This document shows positions 1 to 12,700 of a stretch of DNA of 64,000 bases, one piece after another (position 1 is the stretch's first letter; each line of letters starts with the position of its first letter). The stretch covers positions 3,754,312-3,818,311 of the forward strand of contig NC_092675.1 in the NCBI RefSeq assembly GCF_964355755.1. Reading direction: 5' to 3'. The notes under the pieces were generated by a model that worked only from the letters and a program-made list of their open reading frames with translations, did no database searches and was not told the DNA's origin. A program made the translations under genes and the position numbers. Origin of the DNA: Antedon mediterranea. Its lineage: Eukaryota > Echinodermata > Crinoidea > Comatulida > Antedonidae.

Positions 1-112
1 CAACGCAAGTAATTTTACCAATCATGACGCCATAGATCATCTAAACTGTTGCTTGTGATTGGTCATTACGTAGAGCTACGTCCTTACATTGCGTTCTATT
101 TGGAACCAACCT
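1..112. mobile_element. MITE B fragment cut by the window edge
   Basis: Contains GCTTGTGATTGGTCATTACG and ends in CATTGCGTTCTATTTGGAACC, the right half of the GGTTCCCACTAG family seen at 31132-31316. Confidence 0.6.
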
Positions 113-360
113 TACGAATTTTCATATAAACTATTGTTATTTAAGGGCTATGTCCACAACTCAATACATCTAACTCAACATTTTAGTCTTTATATATATA
201 TATATATTGTATTGATATTTATTACTGTTATGTGTTTTCCTGTATTTTAAGTGTAATAAGCATCAAGGAAAACAAATTTTATGTTCGCCTTGTTGTGGTC
301 ATGACCATAAAGTTTTATCTTATCTTATGTAACCATTGGAATTATTCTTATGGTAAATTG

Positions 361-593
361 AGTGGAGCTGTAGCTTGGTGGTTAACGTGCTTGCCTTCCA
401 ATCCCAAGGTCCCGGGTTCAATCCTGACCTAGTGCAGGGTTGTAACTCATGACTCTTTCACCTCCACTCCCTAAGCCTCAAATGAGACTTAGTTTAAAAG
501 CACGATAAATTATTAAATAGTTTATCCATCCTGTAATTGGCGAGTTACTCGCTGTTGGATGAGTATGAATAAAAAAAAAAAAAAAAAAAAAAA
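361..593 (+). mobile_element. tRNA-derived SINE-1 in a ubiquilin intron
   Basis: The head carries TAGCTTGGTGGTTAACGTGC (A box) and GGGTTCAATCC (B box). The body and tail (AATAGTTTATCCATCCTGTA, CGCTGTTGGATGAGTATGAA) are shared with 16948-17164 and 38331-38562. It ends in 23 A. This is not a functional tRNA gene, since no cloverleaf can be completed after the B box. Confidence 0.8.
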
Positions 594-763
594 TTTAAAT
601 ACAGTATTAGATGTGACACTGGACACGGTAACATAATTTCCTTATACAGTATAATCTAGATACAGAAGGGAAAATAGATTACAATTGACAAATAACCAGG
701 TTATGTTAGTTGGTTTGAATTTCCCTATAGTCTGAATGTCTACTAAACATAGATAGAGCTTAC

Positions 764-3700
764 TTTGTTGGCAGATCTTATGACTAAATGAACTGTTAAT
801 CCATCCTTGATTCCTGTAAAAACAATGACAAATAAATAAATATAAAGAATATAGCACACCATGATATACAATGGAAAGTACATAATTATATAAACCAGTT
901 TATGGTTATGACTACATTCCATGTAGAGGACATCTTGAAAACACCTCAACGATTTGATTTTATTCGGTTTCAACATAAGATTACAAGACAATATGAATAC
1001 AAACAATTTACAAGCAAATACATTAAATAAGAAACCAGGATAGCTCATGAAGTTGAAAGAAAAATCAACTTAATTCCAATGGAGTCCAATGGTCTTGGAC
1101 TCTTTAAACTTCTAACCTGAGTCCAATTTTTAAGTATCATGCTCTCTTGCTTCTATATATAAATTTACGTAAGGGCAAAATTCGGTTAAACGCGCGTTAT
1201 TTCTAGAATGTTTACTCGATGGTATATAAAGTTGGTTAGAATCTGGGTTCTGATTTTAACCACCTGATGTATCCCTGTTTACTAATTAAATTTAGTTAGA
1301 TAATTAGTTATTGACAATTAAAACGAATTTAGGTTCACCAATTTGCCCCAAATAGGGGTGTTTTCCGATTTTGGTATACACTGTCTAATGGATGTCCTCT
1401 TGAAAAATACCTGCACACAATAATACGAGGATGCTTCGCATTTTCCTATCTCCTCCTACGATAATTGTTTTTAATAGCTGAAAACCGGTTGAACAGCTCG
1501 AGTACAGTCATAATGTTGAAGACAGGCTGATTTTCTTTAAAAAATACTATTTTCATAGATTTAATATACGTTTATACAAATGTAATGATTTGCGATTAAT
1601 GGAACATTCCAGTTTATAGGTAAATTTATGAGCCCTTGGTTTAACACAAGAAGGTAAATTTATGGGCCCTTGGAGAATAAACTTAAAACTGAGATATAGT
1701 ATTGCAATACTTTGACAATATTGTAAATACTACATATTAACATATTGGGTAGGCTCTACTGCTGGATATATAAACGCATAATATACAAATAAAAACTTTA
1801 TTACTAACCGTTGCTTCTCAACGTTTGTATTAATTAATAATTATAAAAAATATAAACGTCGTAGTGGTGTATCGTTAAATTTCATTTTAATATATATTTA
1901 TTTATTTATTTTACTATTTCAATCGACTATAACAGGGACAGTTTTAAAAAAGTATTAAATCGTAAATGTTTATTGTGTTTAGTGGCCAGTATATTATTGA
2001 TAGGCCTATAAAACATTTAAAACAATATTTCGTTACTGAGTGGATAAAGAATATATTTAAAAATTGTTCTTCCCATCCTCTTCCCCATCCCTCAACTCTA
2101 ATGTTATATACAAAAAACAAATTGGGTTTGTTTAAAATGAGTTCAAATAAAAAATTTGGACTCATTTTTAAGACAAGTTTCTCCTTCGGAAGTAGGCCTC
2201 ATTCCCAGGGTGCTAATTCTAGTTGACTACATTAATCATCGTGTCTATTTATTCGTTTCTGAAAACGACAATGTATTTATAGTCCAGTTTTTTTACGCTG
2301 AAATTACTGTGTATTCAAGAACCATCTGTGGACACGACCTAGCTAGGCTCGCACTGGCCGATCGCCAAGTCGCCATGGGCGAAAACGTTTCTAGATTGGC
2401 GAAAAATAAAACGGCTACTTTAGCCATTTTGGCGATGACATATGATAAAATAGATAATTAAATAATCATTTTGGCGAAAGCATAAAGTCCAACTAAAAGG
2501 TCCATTTGTCGATCTCCAAGCATTTATTTTGTTCGTTATCACGTTGTTTACTTCAAGCTCCATTTTTCGTCAACTTGTTTCGTTGTACCAGGCGTCTCTT
2601 TGTTATTTCAAAAAGGTGGATAGCAGAAGTAGACTGCACAGCAGAGAGACAGACGTTACACGACACATGGATGATGAAGTCTACAAAAACTATCACGTGT
2701 TGTGCGCTGCACAAACGATCGACTACGTAGCCGACGGTCGGCTAATTACCGGGATTGTCTATTTTTCGATAGGGGTGTACTTTTCAGATTAAAAAGAAAC
2801 ATAGTATCTTCGATGAATGACGTCTTAATCTTATCGAAATCAAAAATGTATGCGTTATGCATTTTAGAGTCTTCCAATTTAATGTAGTTTCATATTTTAG
2901 CCTTAATAAACTTCCTTCGTGCGTCAGTGTAAACAAAACAACATGCGGGAAATGGTAGAGTCTAACGGGGATTTAGCTAAACACACACGTGCATCTGAGC
3001 GGGGCCGGCCGCCGGCTTCTGTGTTGTTGTGTAAATAAATAATAATCGGATAAATTTCTCGCCCTGACAGAAACGCTTCGGCGCAGCCTTGAGGGATGGA
3101 AAGACGTGTACTCTGTGCTTTGGCCTATATTATCTTACGTTTAACAACGATACGAGTGTTCGTTTGCTAGGAATTTTCCTTAATATTTTTAGCATACGAT
3201 ATACCGTTGCGTTGTTGTACATAATTTTGTAGGCCTAGGCCGGCGGTTCTGCACTTTCGCACCTCTTGAGCATACCCAATTTAAAAACATTAACCCGCTG
3301 CGCGACGGTGATTCTGAGTGATTCTAGGACACGATTTTCGCCTGGTACGCCATGGAAGCCGTCACACGCAAACATGACCAGCCAAGCATAAAAAACAAAA
3401 GTAACATAGCGTTCAGGGGATTTCAGAAAACTGTAAAATGTTTCTTATTAAATTGATAACTGTATAAATGCTGTATGATTAAAAACAATTTGATCATGTA
3501 AAAAAAATACAAAAACAAATTTTTTTATAATCATACAGTGATTTAGGCATGTTTCTTTATCTCAATGCCTTACAAAAATGTTCAGGGAACAGTGTATAGA
3601 CCTGTTGACATAGATAAATTGACTAAAATGTTTTTACCACTATATTTCAAACATTTTAAATTTTGGCTATAAACCGATTCATTTGGCTAAATAAAAAAAT

Positions 3701-4671
3701 TTGACTTTAGCCATTTTGGCTATAGATAAACTGATTTGACTAAAAAAAATATTTTGACTTTCGCCAAATGGCTAAACAAAAAGAAATGTTAGTGCTACCC
3801 CAGCCTAGATGGTACGCGAGCGAAGCAAGCGTACCATCTAGTTAAAAATAATTTAGTAAATGCCATATTGAAAAAGATAAAAGAAAATACATATCAAAAT
3901 GAATGTGAAATGTATTATCTTAATAAAGATCAGTTATAAAAAATGTTTATACCATGCTTTGCTATTGTATCTGTATCCTTCAAAATTTTTCCAGCAAAAA
4001 TTAAACACAGTTGGTCTACTGAGGTGTTGTTAAATTTCTTGGATACTTCATCTTTGAACTGCAAAAACAAAAAATCAATTAATCAAAATATATATATATT
4101 CATTATGTTATACTCAGATTTGCAAATAGAGAACGGTTCTGATTGCTAATACGGATAGGCTGCCTAGCCAAACTAAATAGCAATACAACTTCTTCAGAAT
4201 TCATAAAAGAAATACCGATTCATTTGTTGAATGATGATGACCGGGTGGTTGTTAAAAATGTTGGCGGCATCATGACTTTTTTTTTGTTGCCCATTATTAC
4301 TAACCTTTGGCTAATAAAGCTAGGCCTAAGCAGTGTTTTTTGTAGGGTAAGAGTTTTACGGTCATGTGAGGACCAATCACAATGGCCATCTGAGTTAGCC
4401 TTTAGCTTTGCAGCCCATATCTGCTGGGTCTTGCAGGGGACAGGCCGCTACGCTACTGCCACACCACAGCCTTCTTGCCTCGTTTTAGTTAGGCCTAGCC
4501 TAGCCTAGATAGTCATATTGTACATTATGCACATACTATTGATTCGAAATTAACCTAAATAGTTACCTCTTTTACGGTGGCCGTTTCATCAACCTCTACT
4601 GTGTGTTTTTCTTTGGGAGTTTTCACCACAACTTCGATTTTTTTTGTCGCTTCCTCACCTTGATCGGCCAT
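764..4671 (-). CDS. UBQLN: Ubiquilin, N-terminal exons (UBL domain), partial
   Basis: Ubiquilins are shuttle proteins. An N-terminal ubiquitin-like domain docks on the proteasome, and a C-terminal UBA domain binds ubiquitinated clients in the cytosol. Three coding exons are visible on the minus strand: 4567-4671 (starts [11 protein letters not shown]), 3953-4058 and 764-813. The phases are 0, 1 and 0, the introns are GT-AG, and together they give 87 residues. The sequence contains VKTPKEK (residues 17-23), then [10 protein letters not shown], then [18 protein letters not shown], which are the hallmark strings of the ubiquilin UBL. The low-complexity lead before the UBL is short, about 11 residues, compared with vertebrate UBQLN1/2. 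The ATG at 4671 is the only one in frame with this domain. The STI1 repeats and UBA domain must lie beyond the left edge. The intron below 764 holds a SINE and a MITE fragment. Family assignment is confident; which vertebrate paralogue it matches cannot be said. Confidence 0.9.
3805..3841. repeat. Perfect 13-bp stem hairpin
   Basis: CTAGATGGTACGC and GCGTACCATCTAG are separated by an 11-nt loop (GAGCGAAGCAA). It is GC-richer than its surroundings, and no T-run follows. Confidence 0.6.
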
Positions 4672-4698
4672 ATTTAGTTTTCTAGTGTGTTCTATGGT

Positions 4699-4710
4699 GC
4701 ATTCTGGGAA
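4699..4710 (-). promoter_or_regulatory. ZNF143/SBS-like core upstream of the ubiquilin start
   Basis: On the gene strand this reads TTCCCAGAATGC, 28-39 bp upstream of the ubiquilin ATG. It matches the 3' half of the ZNF143 (Staf) binding consensus that is common in animal housekeeping promoters. The flanking 5' half (ACTACAA) is not conserved here. The call is a motif match only. Confidence 0.35.
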
Positions 4711-7700
4711 AATTAGAGTGAGCCCTCAACCTGCCACCAATTAACAAACTTAATTGATTCAAGTACTGGGATAGAACTTTGATACGATCTGTACTTAATT
4801 TGTATGTCCATACTATTTTCATAATGTTCTTAAAATAAAAATAAAATTTACTAAATGTAAACCTCCTCTGTGATTGCAGTGTATGTACATCCAATAAAAC
4901 ATTATCATAACATTATATTACATATCCTAACGTACTAAAATCCATTAAGTCATTGAACTTGAGTGGCAGTTGGGCGGACCTTGTAGAATAAAATGGGGTA
5001 GAAAAAACGAATTGGTGACAGACTTTACGTAGCAGGACGAGGACACGTACGTGCAGGTATAATGGTAAGATGAAGTTATATAATACGGTATCTATATATA
5101 AATTATGGTCAATTCTGACATAGGCGAGCACAATGGAAAAACTTCGGTACAAATATCTGCCTTGGATACCTACCTGATCTATCTCAGATGTACCGTGAAA
5201 TGTAAATTTGATAACATTAGTTTTCACTATTACGATATTGTTCCATATTTCTATCTTAGGAAGATATTATAAAGAGTTTTTTAACAAAATTTATGATTTC
5301 AACAGTAGATTTTCAACTCAATTTCAATTCTTCGCGGTCAAAGTAATTTCCGGGTTCACGATGAGTTCACCTTGCAACAACCTGGTTTCAACTATTTTCT
5401 CTCTTTTATACACAAGGGAGCAGTTAAAATAATAGATTTGACCCTAAAGGTGACTGGAAACAGGCACTTTTCATCAATCAATACAGTGTCCATTTGGAAG
5501 ATGGAAGAAAAAAACCGATAGTAGGACTGGAGCTTAAGTTGGCCATTAGAGTGGCTATAGCCATTTCAGTTTTTTTGTTTATTTTAGGAACGGACCGCGC
5601 GTGTGAAGGTACAGTAGTTAAAAAATAAAATTTATACTGCCAATTAATAAAGATCAAATTAAATATACGCCATAAAGAATCGGAATATATTGTGGGGAAT
5701 AGTATTATAAAATTACAGGGAGATTTGATGATAAGACATTTTGTTTAAAATTGAGTGAAATCCCGATAGCCGAGTTTTATTGAGTAGGCTAAGCTGGCAG
5801 GAATAACTGTAGGCTATCTGTGTCCCGTTAGGACCGAGATGTCTGCCCATGTTGCAAGCCGTAATGTCTTCTTTCTTGGGCCGAAACGGCCCACTCTGTC
5901 ACGGAAGTTAGTTTCAAAAGATGTTTAAATTAAATAATGTATTAATTATTAGGATGGTATTTATTTGAATAAACGCCCCTCCAATAAAACATCACTTTGA
6001 ATAATAATCCCCCCACCCCCAACCCAACTATTTAAACGTCCATCCACATTTATAATAACACAATTTGTAGTAGAATTCATCGCACTGTTATCTACAATTT
6101 ACCAAGCATTGTTATTCTTTTTTACCACTTTTCATATCTATTAGAGGATTTCATTTGATTATAAATGTTACCATATTATAAAAAAACTAACAAATTTAAC
6201 ATATTCCTCGAATAAGCACCTCCCTCAAATAAACTCCACTTCCCCACCTCCGCCCTATAAGGGTCCTACCAAACAATAAACACTATACTTTAAAATGTTA
6301 TTAATCATCTAAGACACTGTGAAACAGAGTAGTTTAGTTTCACACCAAGTTCACATGAAGAACGTTCTATCATGTCCTATTACTAAATATTTAATCACTT
6401 CGGGTTTTAGAATACAATATTTAAATCCCTTCTATGAATTAAGAGGAAACCCGTTAATATTTCTTTATAATGCCGTGGTTAAATTAGGCCTATTGAAGAA
6501 TGTTATTTATACCAATGTTCACACAATTAGGCCTACAAACAGCCCAACATAATACAAGCATGCCAAACAGCTTACATTAATCGCCATGTTCACACCTGTA
6601 ACCAGAGTACCCTGGTAGGTATTCACAGTACCCATCATCCCCATCTGTTCAAGCATGTACCCCCGTTCTCACATTGTGATCACATATATTGGCCAACTCT
6701 AAAAAGAAAATTCATTGATCTATGTTATTGGTGCACTTAGTAACAGAAAAGGTGAAACAGAAATTGTCCGCGGTCACGCCTGTAACATAATCGCTCAGTC
6801 CATCCATCCCCCATCCTGTTTCTCTTCTTTCTTGTATATATCATTTTACAAATGCCACTCTAGGCTTAGGCCTAAGTACACATGTGTATTTTTTTTAATA
6901 GGCTTAGACTAGCAAAAATGTAGCTTTTTTTAAATCTCTTTTGCAGACTGTTTTGTAGGTCTTTATTTTCAAGAGCATATTCAGGCCTAGTTTGGCCGAA
7001 TTGTAGCATATAACCACAAAGCCTATAATTAGACGCCTAATAAATAGTAGCGGGCTATACACATAAAAAAACATAACTTGTTTAATACAGTATTGAAATT
7101 TCATGGCGCATCGCTTACTTGCATACTTTTTCATAGGCGCTAAGTTTTGACGTCTGCGCCAGATTCAGAAATCAGCGTAGTTATCGTGATTATTTTGACC
7201 AATCACAAACTATATTGTTTTGAGGAAAGGAGATAATTTCACTGCAAACAGTGGAAACAGCCTATGTAAATAGAAGAGAAAAATGATTAAACCAAAAATG
7301 AAGGCCTAGGGCCTATTGTTTGTGAAAGCCTACTTTATTATGCATAAAACACGAATGTTTTTAAAGATGTGTTGTTGTGTGAACCTGTAAGAGGCCATAA
7401 AGCTATCATGCTCCTCCACCTTTCATAACCCCAGAGGTTTTAAAGTAACGCTACGTAAGCATAATATGTCTGATTGCAGAGCATAACGTCTTTTTTTCTT
7501 TTGATTTAGTACAAATAATGTTTCTAGTGACACAACCAGCTTATTTATTGCTCGTGTATTCTGTTTTATTCCTATTAAATATCATGTGTTTGTATTGTTT
7601 ATTTAGGTGACGTTCATGTTAACATAAACCTGCATTCGTTAAACAGTATTTAGTACTATAATTTATTTCAAAATTTATTGTGGAGTGACATGACCTTGAC

Positions 7701-7946
7701 CTTACCCTTCTAAATTGAACTACCCCCTTGATGATTGATCATGGATCATTGTGGCATTGTTTGGCAGACTGTTGTCTTTACGCGGGCCATAAACAGACAA
7801 GAAAACATAACCCCCTAGGCAGAGGTAACACACAGAAAGACAGCCAGACAGACAGACGAAAACAAACTTATATGGGTAGAGGTACAAAGAATATTAAAAT
7901 GTGTAAAAGTGAGTGTTTTCCGGTAGTTTTTCTTTATTAAACTGTA

Positions 7947-8092
7947 TAAAGCGTGGTTCCCACTAGAACGTAACGCAAGGACGTACGTAAACGCAACGCA
8001 AGCGTTTTAACCAATGACAAGCGAAGTTATAGACAGTTAGCAATCACAAGCGAATAAGCCATCGCTTGTGATTGGTCAACGCTTAAGAATTA
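7947..8092. mobile_element. MITE B, left part
   Basis: Starts AAAGCGTGGTTCCCACTAGA and runs through ACGCAAGG, CAATGACAAGCGAAG and GCTTGTGATTGGTCAA. It lacks a matching right terminus, so it is truncated. Confidence 0.65.
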
Positions 8093-8317
8093 AAATACTA
8101 ATAAACTTAAATTTTAAAACTACTAAAAAATGTGGTTCAGCATAACCACTTAAAAGGGGCGGAAACTTTCCTGGATATGTCAGTGAATGAGGACTCCCCG
8201 GAAAGATTTGCAACGTTTTTGATAAAAACAAATTGAATTGTAGAACGAGCTTCTCCATTTTCTAGATTTTGGCGTTTATTCCTTAAATCTTGAGCTGTTT
8301 GAATGAAATGGGAATAC

Positions 8318-8462
8318 AGTAGATCCATATTTAAGGACACCCATTATTATTAAGGGGACACTTTCAAGAAATATGCGGCCGACCCCCATTCAGAGGACAA
8401 CTCTATTAAGGTGACACTTTGTTGGTGGGTCTTTAAGGTGTTCTTAATAGCGACTCTACTGT
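8318..8462. mobile_element. Family F palindromic repeat
   Basis: Contains AAGGACACCCATTATTATTA, CTCTATTAAGGTGACACTTT and TAGCGACTCTACTGTA, the same inverted blocks as at 31078-31450. Confidence 0.5.
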
Positions 8463-9159
8463 AAATCTTATATTCTATTTACATATTATTTATGACTCAT
8501 GGTTCTAACTGTTTATATCAAAGTCTGGATCAACAGATGTAGGCCTTACGTTCATCATATTTAAATTTATAATGCCCTGTTATAGTAACTTGGTGGTACG
8601 CGTTTCGTTGGAGCTTGACTTCAATCTATACCGGGTCATTTCTGAATGAAACAAGCATTGCAGTGTGCTCATGATGTAGGGCGGTGTCACGTATGATTTT
8701 ACAAGTAAAGGTAAAAATAAAATTGCACTATATAATATGAATGTACTGTGGAGATGTCAAATGTATAAATCCCTGGAAATTTGTATAACAAATGTTGACA
8801 TACAGCAAGGCTTGTTTTTATTCATGGACCTACGGTACATTATTAGGCCTATGCCCGGCCTATGTAACCATATAGGCCTAACTATGTCTCTTTTTTGTGC
8901 ATGCTAATGCTTATTGCCGCTTGTCTGACTCTTTTAAAAGCTGAACTATATTCATGTAAGGAGATGAACTACCATGAGTGAGTGCAGAGTTCCCTCTATG
9001 ACAAATATTCATTGGTATAGCGACAACTAATACAGTAACACATTCAATACACTGTAAACAAGTTAATGTTTGTAATTGATAAAGTGTCTAAAGTAGGAGA
9101 AGGGGTACACCCCTAATCAGGAAGATGTTGTGATAGATATCATTCCTTTTAAGTTAATA

Positions 9160-9760
9160 CCCAAATAGTACTTTTTTTAATTGATTTCGTGTACGAAAAA
9201 AAAAATCTTTTCGCGTTTGGAAAATATTTTGTTAATACCATTACCTTAGAAATCCAACAGCGCCGCCTATTTTGTACTTCCGCCGCGATGATTCGAGTGT
9301 GATCTCGTATCGCGACGGAAGTACATTTTTGGAGAGATATTGTACTAATTAAGACCAAAAAGCATTTTAATTAGCTTTAGATCGTTTGCATGATTTTGAT
9401 TATTTAATGGGAGCATCTCTATAAGATGCCTTGCCGGTTGCCTGTTGAAGTTTCATCATGGTATCGTTGCCTTTCTAGCCTAGCTGGCCTAGGTGCTTTA
9501 GCCTAGGTAGGCCTGGTTGTTTGATCGTTTGTTGACATAATTAACACTACAGTAGGCCTACAGTTTATAAAATCCAAATAAATATAATATATAATATTAG
9601 TAAAAAACAAATAAATGTTACTGTTTTGATGTGAATCAAATTCGTGGAATGGTACAAATAATGTCATTCGGTGAATAATGAAAGGTTATATTTCATATGC
9701 CATTTTATTATTGTACCATTCCACTCATAAACATTCATTAATTGTATAATATTGTAATAC
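9160..9760 (+). repeat. Repeat D, copy 1
   Basis: About 600 bp that align in order with 20770-21625. Shared blocks include GTGTACGAAAAAAAAA, TTAGCTTTAGATCGTTT, GATTTTGATTA, a cluster of CCTAGG/AGGCCT palindromes, TTTGTTGACATAATTAACAC, and a terminal hairpin beginning at ATGGTACAAATAAT. The hairpin here is 9648-9724, shorter and more decayed than in copy 2. No protein is recognised in it. Confidence 0.75.
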
Positions 9761-12700
9761 TAACTATATAATCAGAATAAATAAGTAAACGTGAAAATAA
9801 CAAAGTAAAAGTATTCATTATTTTAGGCCTATTAATTTTAACAAATTTGTTTTTGGTAATGCTGAGCTGTGTTTTATAGTTATTGTTTGGAATTCAAACT
9901 TAAAAGTGATTTTAAGCACGATCTATGTGTCATTTAAAGCTACGCGTTATAGCTTCAGGTCTATCATCAAGGTCTACCATGAATTACCGTAAGTGCAGCG
10001 TCTACCATACTTCTATAAAAACATTTTTGAAATATAATATAGCTTCTATAAAATGAAGGTTATGATAATTGTTAGTTTAACATTCTTTGGAGCTCGTTTG
10101 AAAGTGTCGCTCCGCAAAATACGCATGCGCAACCAGACAAAATTGGTAAGCTAATACGTTATCTGTACTTTGTAAATACTGCAAATGATGTAACGTGTGC
10201 AGTGAAAATCCGTGAGAACCTAAGTTTTTACAGGTTCTACTAGATGATTTGTTTAAATGTTCGCTTGTTGATCGATAATTTCCACAATTGTGTGTAAGTA
10301 ACAACATACATATGTGATGACGTCACATAAGTTTATCAAATCTCGAGTCTGTATCTTTAGGCTACTGGCCAAAATATTAAATAGCGCACCCCTGTCGCTC
10401 TCTATATTTTGTGAAGTATTTCGAATAGTTGTCAACCCCATCCCTCACACATGATTCTTTTCCTGCTTTTACAAAAATAAGAATCTGTTTTTGATTTATT
10501 TTCTAGGGTACAATAAATAGTTGATTATGAAAGTATGAATGAAAACAATTGATTCCTAATTTCCAGTGAGTTTTTACTATATTACAAATTACTGTACCAT
10601 ACCTCAGTTTATCGAACTATGGCAGAGATTATTACAAAATAGTACTGATATTAGTACAAATTCGATTTTCATTTTCACTTCTCGCGAATAGGTCAATATC
10701 ACAAAGATATAGTATCTTTGTGATAAAAGATTGATTACAAAAGCGTATATGGTTTAATTATGCTGAATTTACAATTCTCACTAATCCATTATCGTTCATA
10801 GTGGATAATCATACTTGCTTGCAAAAGGTCTACTTGAAAATAATTATAATAATACACAGTATTACATCATCTTCTCTATCATTGAAAGATATGAATAGGC
10901 CTACGCCTATCAAAGTTTGATCAAATTTGTTTGTTTTAAAAAGTTGTTTCCTGTTGACACAAATGATACTAAACAATAATTATATTTAACAAGTGGTTGC
11001 CAAAACACTATTTATCATTAGAAAAAGAAAATAAGAATTTCATGATTTATATTGAACGTTCTGGCAACGAATGATTTACAGAAATCCTAAATTGAAAACT
11101 CTAGGCCTATACAAACCCGAGAGCCGAGGTTCGCAACATTACAATTTGAAAACGTAGGGGACAACCATGACTCCTTGGTTATGTATTTATGATTTTAAAT
11201 GCCTAACACAATAATAGGTATACGACTACAAACATAAAAAATAAATGAAGATTAATAAAAACAGACTTTGAATAGGCCATTTGCAGATCAAGAAAAGCAG
11301 CCAGAAATGAAAGAGAGTGCCATACATTATCTTTCGTCAAACATTATTTTCAAGCAGAATGCTTTTTGTCAAACATTTAATTTTTTTAGTTGCAACAGAA
11401 AATCAGAAAGCAGAACATTGTGTGGGATTGTTTAGGGGGTGGGCGGGGGGGAGTTGTACACGGTGTTTTACATAAAATTAAATTTATTCTTTGATGCTAC
11501 ATACGAAGAGGTGCGTGTAAGGTATTGAAACCAAAACCACTGAAACCCTAGGAAAAAGTCACCTAAGCGTAACAAATACTACTTAAAAACAAAGAAATTA
11601 TTTTTATCCTGTTGAGTTGAGTTATGTTCTGTGTGGAGATGGAGGTTTAGACATATTAGTGACGATATCATCCCAGTAGCCCGGTAAGCAATTACATAGA
11701 GTCAATTGAATGTGGAAAGTATGTGGCATGTTTTCCCTAATGGACCAACAGAAACTAAACGTCAACTTTGTTCTAGTTGTAAAATATTCTTTGTGTTATA
11801 TTTCAACAACATTTTAAGGGTGAATAATCTAAAAAGTGCTGCTTCCCCTACTGTTTATAATATCCCACAGTCAGTACCGGTACCGATCGAGACACTTATC
11901 ATAATCATAGATATAAATAGGTTAGCTGTCATCTACATCCGATCATAAAGAGAAATGTAAGATCAAACCCAGGACATCTGAGCCCACAACAGGAAATTAA
12001 AAATATAGAATTGAATGTCATTACTCCTAATAGGTAGATCCGGTATAATTGAATTGGAAAATGTGGAAAAAAAAAGGATAAATCTGTGTAAACTTAAAAG
12101 TTATAACAATATCATTTGTTTAAGCGTCTTTATAAAGATAAGTGCGATTTGCAAGTAACCGATCATCTGTCGAACATTACTCTATCGAAAAAAAGGTGAA
12201 TTTTTTCAGCATAACTGAATATTATTATTATTATTATTTACAACTGAACAATTAAAATTTTAGATCAAGACTGGTCCCGACCGACTTGATGGTATAAAAA
12301 AAAAGTCATACACATACTTGTGTATTAACAGTCAAAACAAAGTAGAAGAATTAAGCCCAGGGCTACTGTCAAAAATGATGTAGGCATCACACTGTTCATT
12401 CATCATTCACTCAACATGAATAACACATTTGAATAATACAAAATTGCATAACGTTATTGTTCAATACGGTAGCTAACCTTATTCTAATATAGGCCTTATA
12501 CTGTATCCCATGCAATAATATGTTTTCGGTCAATTTCCGTTACTAATTTGATCGCAATTATCCCGCCGCATGAATTGATTTACGATAAAGATACGGTCTC
12601 TGATATATATACTACTTTAATAATTTAGACATGGCATTTACACACCTGTCAATTACCTTACAGGTGTTCAGGGAGATACAAGTTGATAAATATATCAAAT

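Noticed and set aside
361-432. tRNA gene, from the A and B boxes
   Set aside because: The same head recurs at 17041-17164, 17250-17298 and 38333 with a shared non-tRNA tail and poly(A), so it is a SINE. No acceptor stem can be closed.
4143-4508. 121-aa ORF
   Set aside because: It lies in ubiquilin intron 1 on the opposite strand, has no family resemblance and ends in TAGCC repeats.
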